From: Pseudomonadales bacterium
GTDB lineage: Bacteria > Pseudomonadota > Gammaproteobacteria > Steroidobacterales > Steroidobacteraceae
DNA: 5,261 nucleotides
NCBI GenBank assembly: GCA_020442965.1
Contig: JAGRJB010000530.1
Coordinates: 1-5,261 of the forward strand
Direction of reading: 5' to 3'
In this document: positions 1 through 5,261 of the stretch, in pieces
Layout: each line of letters starts with the position of its first letter
Numbering within the stretch: position 1 is the stretch's first letter
The notes under the pieces: model-generated
The model's database searches: none
What the model saw: only the letters and a program-made list of their open reading frames with translations
What the model was told of the DNA's origin: nothing
Translations under genes and position numbers: made by a program

Positions 1-1016
1 TCGGCCATCAGCTTCTTGGCGGCCTCGTAAGTCACGCCGGTCCTCCACAGATAGAGCCGCTGCAACTTGGGGAGCCCCTTGAGCGATTCCAACGCCGCAT
101 CGGTAACCGCAGTGCCGTAGAGGTTGAGGTACTCTAGCCGCGGCAATTGCGCCAACGCGTCCACGGACGCGTCGGTTAACTTGGTGTTCTCCAGGTGCAG
201 CCGCATGAGGTTCTGGCACGCGGTGAGCTTCGCCGCTCCGGCGTCGGTCACGGCGGTTCCGCCGAGGTCGAGCCACACGACATTCGGCGCTGCCGCGAGG
301 AGCCGGTCGATGGTCTCGTCGGTCACCTGGTCTTTGCTGCTGGGGAAGCTGACGCAGAGCAGCGGGCTGTCCGCGTAGAGCGCGACCACGCTGGCGCCGC
401 TGTCCTCGATGGCTTTGAGCGCCAGGTTGGCCTCGTAGAACTTGCCGTCTCCGGCCAACTTGGCCGCCTGTTCAAGGTGTTTTTGTGATGCAGTGATCGG
501 AATCCAGAACCGCGTGTAGTTCACGTCGATTTCGCCTAACCGGAGTTCCTCCAATGCCTTGGCGTGATCGCCATTCCTTAGATGTTCGTTGGCCTTGCTG
601 ATGTGTGCGGCCTTTTCCGGAGTGGCGACGAAGTTGTCCGCCAGCAAGAGTTGACCATCGAACGGAACCCGCTTCACGTCGCCAGTCTGAGTGGTCGTCC
701 CGATGGTCTTGCCGCCTACCATCATCTTCGTTGTCGTGGTTAAAGTCGGCGCATCTTTGTCTGCTCGGACGAGGGCATCCTTCGCGGAGGCAATCAACTT
801 GATTGCGATGTCGGGTTGACCGTTGAAGATGGCAAAGCGCGCGCTGCGAACATCCATCATGGCGGTGTTGCCAGCAGCCGAGAACTGTTGCAACGCCTTC
901 TGTTCGGCGCGCGGCGGTGCTGACGGCGCTGTGTCAGCCGCCCGCGTGCAGGCGGAGACGATGAAGAGCGGCATTAACGCAGCTACTGACAGAGGATTGA
1001 GTTTGTTCAGCTTCAT
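1..1016 (-). CDS. YfdX-domain lipoprotein with C-terminal leucine-rich repeats (3' end outside window)
   Basis: Reading the minus strand from the ATG at 1016 gives 338 uninterrupted codons to the window edge; the C-terminus is missing. Residues 1-23 form a lipoprotein signal peptide (MKLNKLNPL, hydrophobic core, lipobox V-S-A-C with Cys23), so the mature protein should be lipid-anchored in the envelope. Residues about 38-205 match the YfdX family: the N-terminal part has ARFAIFNGQPDIAIKLIASA, then VPF (117-119), TPEK (132-135), an ANEHLRNGDHAKALEEL stretch, and GKFYEANLALKAIED near the end. YfdX proteins are about 200 residues long and usually stand alone; the E. coli one is induced by the EvgA acid/drug-resistance regulator, and its biochemical role is not settled. 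Residues 245-338 are leucine-rich repeats with LxL cores at 249, 273, 297 and 321 and T(x)VTD signatures, an exact 24-residue period. The start is supported by AGGAG seven bases upstream. Family call is firm; function is unknown. Confidence 0.93.
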   Translation of the reverse strand, partial: MKLNKLNPLSVAALMPLFIVSACTRAADTAPSAPPRAEQKALQQFSAAGNTAMMDVRSARFAIFNGQPDIAIKLIASAKDALVRADKDAPTLTTTTKMMVGGKTIGTTTQTGDVKRVPFDGQLLLADNFVATPEKAAHISKANEHLRNGDHAKALEELRLGEIDVNYTRFWIPITASQKHLEQAAKLAGDGKFYEANLALKAIEDSGASVVALYADSPLLCVSFPSSKDQVTDETIDRLLAAAPNVVWLDLGGTAVTDAGAAKLTACQNLMRLHLENTKLTDASVDALAQLPRLEYLNLYGTAVTDAALESLKGLPKLQRLYLWRTGVTYEAAKKLMA

Positions 1017-1023
1017 GGCACTT

Positions 1024-1028
1024 CTCCT
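1024..1028 (-). promoter_or_regulatory. Ribosome binding site of the YfdX-LRR lipoprotein
   Basis: On the minus strand AGGAG lies seven bases before the ATG at 1016 (context TTTTCAGGAGAAGTGCC-ATG). This is a near-ideal Shine-Dalgarno match and spacing, and it fixes the start of the lipoprotein at the codon that also gives a proper signal peptide. Confidence 0.8.
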
Positions 1029-1109
1029 GAAAAGTTCGAAAGCTTGGTGACAGTGTGTACATCGTCGTGGCGTCAGGTTTGCCCGCGATTTCAAGTAGCA
1101 CGTACTGAA

Positions 1110-1121
1110 TTTCATTTGAAA
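1110..1121. repeat. Short palindrome TTTCA-TT-TGAAA upstream of the lipoprotein gene
   Basis: Five-base arms TTTCA and TGAAA flank a two-base centre, about 95 bases upstream of the lipoprotein start. A further TTTCA copy lies at 1089-1093, exactly 21 bases (two helical turns) from the first arm. It sits in the AT-richer part of the intergenic region and could be a regulator site, but the arms are short enough to occur by chance. Confidence 0.25.
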
Positions 1122-1313
1122 CCAGCGGATTGGCCGACCCGCACTCATTGCGTGCTCCCGTCGAAGGGCAGTCCGACGGGCCGTGCACGTCAGCCGGGGG
1201 CGCGGCGGCTTGCAGTGGTGGATGCGCGTCTCGTAGCCAGGTGCGCAAGTTCACTTTACTAACGATCGACTGTTGCCAATCGCACAGCGTGCACGCGACC
1301 GAGCAGATGAGGG

Positions 1314-1329
1314 GTGATGAGCGCATCAC
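1314..1329. repeat. Inverted repeat GTGATG-agcg-CATCAC in the intergenic region
   Basis: Perfect six-base arms (1314-1319 and 1324-1329) flank a four-base spacer near the middle of the divergent region. The size suits a dimeric regulator operator or a small hairpin. There is no T-run next to it, so it is not an obvious terminator. Assignment as functional is a guess. Confidence 0.3.
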
Positions 1330-1430
1330 TGACGCGTGGTAGGACTCCTGCGCATGTCGCGTAAATCATGCCGTGCACCGACGGCGTCGCTCGTGAAATC
1401 GCAAGCGACTGTTAGGGGCGGAGCGCTGGT

Positions 1431-1544
1431 GTGCTGTCGATGCAGAATGCTGACTATGCAATCTATACGCTCATCGTGCGGACGCTGGGCGGTGGGTTTG
1501 CGGCCGCCTTCGCGGTGGCGCTGCGTGCTGCCCCGACGAGATAG
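1431..1544 (+). CDS. Possible small hydrophobic protein or leader peptide, 37 codons
   Basis: A GTG at 1431 follows GGAG (1420-1423) with a seven-base gap and opens a 37-codon frame ending in TAG at 1542-1544; an in-frame ATG lies at 1440. The product contains YAIYTLIVRTLGGGFAAAFA, a hydrophobic run that could span or associate with the membrane. It sits on the channel gene's strand, 107 bases before the ATG at 1652, so it could be a leader ORF. I recognise no family and the frame is short, so chance is a serious alternative; the ribosome binding site and hydrophobic character are the only support. Confidence 0.22.
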   Translation: MLSMQNADYAIYTLIVRTLGGGFAAAFAVALRAAPTR

Positions 1545-1651
1545 CATCACTGGGTCTCGAGGGCTTACCCATCGATCGCGGCGTGGTTGGCAAGAGATTC
1601 CTGCGAAAAGCTGCTATATCTGCTGCATTGATTGGATCGCGTCGGTGGTGT

Positions 1652-4600
1652 ATGAGTGCGTCGAGGACAGGATTATTCGCAGTGCTGCTGTCACTCGCGC
1701 AAGCATTAGCACCAGCACAGGTTGTGGCGGCACAGAATGCGGACGACGTCGCCATGCTGCAGTCACGAATCGCGCTGCTCGAGTCTCGCTCAGATATTCC
1801 GACCGGCGAACGTAGTCTGGCACTTGAGCAACTGCGAGCAGCGCTCGCACGCCTGGAAAGTGCCGCTGCTGCGCGCGTCGCAGCTGAGCGGTACAACAAG
1901 GAGCTACAGGACGCATCGACAACGATCGCCCAACTCAGCGCAGAATCAGACACACCGATGGCCGCGGCGCCGATCAATGCGAGCCTCGATGATTCAGTGC
2001 AATTGCAATTGCAGCTGGCTTCGATGCAGGCGTCGGCCGCGACGCTACGCAGCCGCAGCCAGGTGTTGTCGGAGCAACTCCGGGCGCTAGTTTTGCGCCC
2101 GGCGGCAGCGCGGCTGGAACTTGTCGGGCTACGTCACGAGTTGGCTCGAACACAGGTCGCCGTGCCTGCGGGGGCCTCGGCGCTGCAGCTTGAAGTGGGT
2201 CACATCCGTGATGATGCGGTCCGCCAGGACCTCAGCGCGCGCATTGCCATGATCGAGCAGGAGTTGCTGAGCCTGCCGACGCGTGAGGCGATCGCGGCAG
2301 CACAGCGCGACCTGGCCGCTCGACAGTTGCAGCAGGCTGATCTGAACATCGCGGCGCTCGAGAAGCGCATCCAACAACTGCGCGAAGATTCCGCGCGCCT
2401 GAAGGTGAACGCGGCCCAGGCTGCGGTTCGCGATTTGGCGGGCCGGCCGGTGGCCCTGCGCAATTATGCGGCCGCGACTGCCGCAATTCGGAGTTCTCTG
2501 GCCGATATCACTAACAGTCTGGCGGCGGCACGACTGGAGCACGTCGCTCTGCGTGTGCGATTGAAGCAAGTGGCCGAAGCGCGTGACAATGCCGAACAGA
2601 TATTCTCAATTGGTCGTCTGGGTGATGAACAGGGAAAGCTGTTACGCGGGCTGCAAAAGTCGCTGCCGGTTTCGGCCACGCTAGAGCGCGCAATCCTCAG
2701 TCGGAACGATCAACTCACAGAAGTTCGCCTGGCTCGTTTTGAGACTGAGCAAGAGTTACGTCCGCTCGACGATCTGGCGCTCGCGGCGCAGCACTACCTG
2801 GTGGACCAAGGGATTGAAGCAGCTGATAACAAGAGCGCGATGCTGCTGCTGGTCGAAAGTCGTCGTGCGGCTTTGCTCGATCTGGCGGCCCTGCAGCGAC
2901 AGCGGATCGACGCACTGGTGCAGGTCAATGCACTCGAGTCGGAGCTGCAACAAAGCACCGTGCAGTTGCGCCGACAACTGGGGGAGCGCTTGCTCTGGCT
3001 CCCCAGTGCAACACCGGTCGATGCGACCTGGCTGAGCGGCTTGGCCTACGGCGCAAACTGGCTATTTGCGCCTGACAACCTGTGGCGCGCCGGGCGCGGC
3101 CTGAGCAACGCTGTCATCAGGCGACCCCTGGTCGTCCTATTGTTCATCGTGACGCTTGGCGCATTGCTGGCCTCTCGCAGCCGCTTATTCGCGATTCTCG
3201 GCGAGCTCGCCAAACCAGTTGGCCGACGTGACGACCGTTTCAACGTCACATTGGCCGCGCTGTTAGTGACCTTGATGCTGGCAATCCCAGTACCGTTCGC
3301 GGTCGGATTTGCGGGATGGCTACTCGGTGCGACGAGCGATACAACGAATAGCCTCGCTGCCTGGGGCAATGGGTTGATCAGTACCGCCATCGTGCTTTTC
3401 ATGCTGGGTCTGTTTCGGACGATGTGCTTGCCAGAGGGCTTGTTCATTGCCCATTTCCATTGGAGTCCGGCCGGTACCCGGCGACTGGGGCGTGCGCTGC
3501 GCCTGTTGGCGTTGGCGATCGCGCCTGCGGCATTGCTAACTAGCATCGCAGCGACCTCCGGGGATCTGGCGCTGATCGAAGGAATGGGACGCTTCGGTTT
3601 TGTCTTGGGCTCCCTGGCGCTGACCTTGTTTCTGTATCGCGTGTTTCGGCCGCAAGGCGGTGCACTAACCGGTGGATTGAACCGCAAAGGGTTGGCGTGG
3701 CGCACGCGCAGGATCTGGTTCTGGGGCATTGTCGCCACACCGATTGTCCTGGCGGCGCTCGCCATGGCGGGTTATTTCGTGACCGCCAGTGAATTGCAAG
3801 CGCGATTGTTTACCTCTGGATGGATCTTGCTCGCGACAATTATCGTGTTCGATGTCGGGATGCGTGGAGTCACGGTCGCTGGGCGGCGTGCAGCATACGA
3901 GCAGGCGGACGCACGCCGCGCCAAGGCGTTCGCGGATGCAGTTGCCAAAGCCGCGGCTGACGCGAGTGGCGAAGTACTGCCGCAATTGCAGGAGGAGTCG
4001 ATAATCGATGTCGTTGCCGTCAGCCAGCAAACGCGTATTCTGTTGCGTGCGGCCGCGGGTCTGCTACTGACCGTGCTGCTATGGGGGATATGGAGCAGTA
4101 TCTTTCCGGCGCTGAACGTCTTCAACGACGTCGTGCTCTGGTCGCACGTGGTTACGACCACGGCCGGCGACACGATTCAGGCGGTTACGCTCGGCCACGT
4201 ACTGCTCAGTCTGTTGATCTTGACACTGACCTTCGTCGCCGCGCGCAACCTGCCTGGATTTCTGGAAGTCGTCCTGTTGCAGCGATACGCTCGGGACGCT
4301 GGCGCGCGCTATGCGATCGTCGCGATCAGTCGCTATGCGATATTCGCGTTGGGTCTGTTCATCGCGTTCAGTCGAATCGGGGTTGATTGGTCGCAACTGC
4401 AATGGATCGTCGCCGCTCTGGGCGTGGGACTGGGCTTCGGTTTGCAGGAGATCGTCGCCAACTTCGTTTCCGGGATCATCATTCTGTTCGAGCGTCCCGT
4501 CAGGGTTGGCGATCTGATTTCGATCGGCAATACCACCGGCACAGTGAGTCGAATCAAGATCCGCGCGATAACCATCACCGACGCGGACAACTTCGAAGTG

Positions 4601-4981
4601 CTCGTACCTAACAAGGCATTCATAACCGGTACCGTTCAGAACTGGTCATTGACGAGTACCGTGACGCGGCTCGTGATCAAAATTGGTATTGCCTATGACA
4701 GCGATGTCGGGCTCGCCCGTAAGATCATGCTCGATACGGCTCAGGCGCACCCGCAAGTGCTCGCCTCGCCGGTGCCGTCGGTGCTGTTCCTCGGCTTCGG
4801 CGATAGCGCGCTCGCATTTGAGCTGCGTGTGTTCGTGGGAAAGATTGAACATCGCCTGAGTACACACAGCGATCTACACACAGAATTGCACTCCGCACTC
4901 AAGCGTGCAGGCATAGAGATACCGTTCCCGCAGCGCGACGTAAACATTCGACGATCGCGGGACAGCGCCGGCGCGGACTGA
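1652..4981 (+). CDS. MscK/MscM-type mechanosensitive channel (MscS superfamily), 1109 aa
   Basis: This is a large inner-membrane channel that opens under membrane tension and releases solutes during hypo-osmotic shock. From the ATG at 1652, residues 1-29 form a signal peptide (MSASRTG, hydrophobic core, AQVVAA). Residues about 30-450 are Ala/Leu/Gln/Arg-rich coiled coil matching the periplasmic MscS_porin region. Eleven hydrophobic segments follow (about 492-508, 534-558, 575-589, 616-634, 648-665, 690-710, 724-740, 796-818, 845-864, 888-906, 918-946). The last is the pore helix, with GVGLGFGLQEIVANFVSG then FERPVRVGD, followed by the beta domain (TITDADNFEVLVPNKAF) and the C-terminal alpha/beta domain ending at IPFPQRDVNI. 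Length and order match E. coli MscK (1120 aa) and MscM (1107 aa); the two cannot be told apart here, so no symbol is given. A GTG at 1583 would add 23 residues, but it lacks a good ribosome binding site and would bury the signal peptide; the ATG also has only a weak GGTGG. Confidence 0.96.
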   Translation: MSASRTGLFAVLLSLAQALAPAQVVAAQNADDVAMLQSRIALLESRSDIPTGERSLALEQLRAALARLESAAAARVAAERYNKELQDASTTIAQLSAESDTPMAAAPINASLDDSVQLQLQLASMQASAATLRSRSQVLSEQLRALVLRPAAARLELVGLRHELARTQVAVPAGASALQLEVGHIRDDAVRQDLSARIAMIEQELLSLPTREAIAAAQRDLAARQLQQADLNIAALEKRIQQLREDSARLKVNAAQAAVRDLAGRPVALRNYAAATAAIRSSLADITNSLAAARLEHVALRVRLKQVAEARDNAEQIFSIGRLGDEQGKLLRGLQKSLPVSATLERAILSRNDQLTEVRLARFETEQELRPLDDLALAAQHYLVDQGIEAADNKSAMLLLVESRRAALLDLAALQRQRIDALVQVNALESELQQSTVQLRRQLGERLLWLPSATPVDATWLSGLAYGANWLFAPDNLWRAGRGLSNAVIRRPLVVLLFIVTLGALLASRSRLFAILGELAKPVGRRDDRFNVTLAALLVTLMLAIPVPFAVGFAGWLLGATSDTTNSLAAWGNGLISTAIVLFMLGLFRTMCLPEGLFIAHFHWSPAGTRRLGRALRLLALAIAPAALLTSIAATSGDLALIEGMGRFGFVLGSLALTLFLYRVFRPQGGALTGGLNRKGLAWRTRRIWFWGIVATPIVLAALAMAGYFVTASELQARLFTSGWILLATIIVFDVGMRGVTVAGRRAAYEQADARRAKAFADAVAKAAADASGEVLPQLQEESIIDVVAVSQQTRILLRAAAGLLLTVLLWGIWSSIFPALNVFNDVVLWSHVVTTTAGDTIQAVTLGHVLLSLLILTLTFVAARNLPGFLEVVLLQRYARDAGARYAIVAISRYAIFALGLFIAFSRIGVDWSQLQWIVAALGVGLGFGLQEIVANFVSGIIILFERPVRVGDLISIGNTTGTVSRIKIRAITITDADNFEVLVPNKAFITGTVQNWSLTSTVTRLVIKIGIAYDSDVGLARKIMLDTAQAHPQVLASPVPSVLFLGFGDSALAFELRVFVGKIEHRLSTHSDLHTELHSALKRAGIEIPFPQRDVNIRRSRDSAGAD

Positions 4982-5010
4982 GGAGTTCAGCGCGGACTCC
5001 GTCGTTTGTT
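4982..5010 (+). terminator. Probable intrinsic terminator of the channel gene
   Basis: Immediately after the TGA, GGAGTTC (4982-4988) pairs with GGACTCC (4994-5000) in a seven-pair stem with one G-U pair and a five-base loop, followed by GTCGTTTGTT. The tail is T-rich but interrupted, so termination may be partial. Read from the other strand the hairpin has no T-run, so it would serve the channel transcript rather than the convergent dehydrogenase. Confidence 0.5.
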
Positions 5011-5022
5011 CCAATCCCGGCA

Positions 5023-5261
5023 CTAACTAGTGTGCATTGGCGGCTCGCCATAGCGGCGCACGCGGATGTCAGCTTGTTCCTTGTGACCCATGAAACCCTC
5101 GAGTGCACACAGGCGTGAGCAATATTCGCCGACCATCAGCGATGCGGCGGGTGTTATGCGCTGATACGTACAGGTCTTGATGAACTTGCCCACCCACAGA
5201 CCGCCTGTGTAGCGCGCCGCTCTCCTGGTAGGTAGTGTATGGTTGGTGCCGATGACCTTGT
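5023..5261 (-). CDS. Histidinol dehydrogenase-family enzyme, HpsN-like, C-terminal fragment (5' end outside window)
   Basis: The minus strand is open from the right edge to a TAG at 5023-5025, giving the last 78 residues of a protein that should total about 430. Family landmarks of NAD-dependent, zinc-requiring histidinol dehydrogenases are visible: GTNHTLPT (residues 4-11 of the fragment; HisD has a GPNHVLPT-like motif) and EGFMGHK (54-60), whose His59 aligns with the C-terminal zinc-ligand histidine of HisD (His419 in E. coli). The stretch [18 protein letters not shown] and the ending ADIRVRRYG look more like the paralogues typified by sulfopropanediol 3-dehydrogenase (HpsN) than true HisD, so the substrate may be a diol or another secondary alcohol rather than histidinol. 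The gene converges on the channel gene with 41 bases between stop codons. Family is secure; subfamily is from memory of the motif and the substrate is unknown. Confidence 0.88.
   Translation of the reverse strand, partial: KVIGTNHTLPTRRAARYTGGLWVGKFIKTCTYQRITPAASLMVGEYCSRLCALEGFMGHKEQADIRVRRYGEPPMHTS

Larger units (their letters stand above)
1017..1651. other. Divergent intergenic region with no convincing conserved gene
   Basis: This stretch separates the lipoprotein gene (minus) from the channel gene (plus) and should carry both promoters and 5' leaders. Several open frames cross it on both strands, but their translations are rich in Arg, Ser, Cys and Pro without domain motifs, as expected of chance frames in GC-rich DNA. 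An AT-richer patch at about 1087-1121 is the likeliest promoter zone for the lipoprotein. I could not find a -35/-10 pair with good matches and spacing for either gene. Two short inverted repeats (1110-1121, 1314-1329) and a possible small ORF (1431-1544) are listed separately. Confidence 0.6.

Noticed and set aside
124..488. Plus-strand open frames over the lipoprotein gene
   Set aside because: The minus strand here encodes regular leucine-rich repeats, which fully explain the region.
1250..1282. Minus-strand TTGGCA with a TAAAGT-like box as lipoprotein promoter
   Set aside because: Spacing of about 15 bases and a weak -10 match, more than 200 bases from the start codon; not better than chance.
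934..1329. Minus-strand open frame of 131 codons spanning the intergenic region
   Set aside because: It overlaps the well-supported start of the lipoprotein in another frame, lacks a ribosome binding site that I can see, and shows no domain motif; chance frames of this length are common in GC-rich DNA.
1260..1420. Possible integron attC site (ACTAAC near 1258-1263 and GTTAGG at 1411-1416)
   Set aside because: The core motifs do not match RYYYAAC/GTTRRRY, the span is too long and no matching internal arms are seen.
1585..1620. TTGGCA (1587-1592) and TATATC (1615-1620) as a channel promoter
   Set aside because: The spacer is 22 bases, too long for a sigma-70 promoter, and the elements lie downstream of the alternative GTG start.
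1336..1815. Plus-strand open frame of 159 codons crossing into the channel gene
   Set aside because: Most of its 3' half lies over the signal peptide and coiled coil of the channel in another frame, and its product is rich in Arg, Ser and Cys with no recognisable fold.
3046..3765. Minus-strand open frame of 239 codons opposite the channel
   Set aside because: It lies wholly within the membrane-spanning part of the channel gene and is a shadow of codon bias; the channel reading has clear homology.

Overview
The window (5261 bases, GC-rich, with typical proteobacterial gene structure) reads as chromosomal DNA of a Gram-negative bacterium, most likely a gamma- or betaproteobacterium. The signs are a lipobox lipoprotein carrying a YfdX domain, a giant MscK/MscM-type channel with a periplasmic coiled-coil region, and a histidinol-dehydrogenase-family enzyme of the HpsN-like type. 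The sequence alone does not fix the genus. I see no tRNA, rRNA, CRISPR array, insertion sequence or integron attC site.

Layout. (1) Positions 1-1016, minus strand: the 5' 338 codons of a gene that runs off the left edge. It encodes a lipoprotein with a YfdX domain followed by at least four exact 24-residue leucine-rich repeats of the type common in planctomycete and verrucomicrobial proteins. This gene is on the minus strand and reaches the window edge, so a plain ORF search can miss it. (2) Positions 1017-1651: a divergent intergenic region of about 635 bases with no convincing conserved gene. It holds a good ribosome binding site for the lipoprotein, two short inverted repeats and one possible 37-codon small ORF. 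(3) Positions 1652-4981, plus strand (an upstream in-frame GTG at 1583 is possible): an 1109-residue mechanosensitive channel of the MscK/MscM class, complete. (4) Positions 4982-5010: a hairpin just after the channel stop codon, a plausible terminator. (5) Positions 5023-5261, minus strand: the C-terminal 78 residues of a histidinol-dehydrogenase-family enzyme, convergent with the channel gene and cut by the right edge.

The lipoprotein and channel genes are divergent and both products belong to the cell envelope, so a shared stress response is possible but unproven. The dehydrogenase looks unrelated to them and probably belongs to a separate operon coming in from the right. The most unusual item is the YfdX-leucine-rich-repeat fusion lipoprotein.
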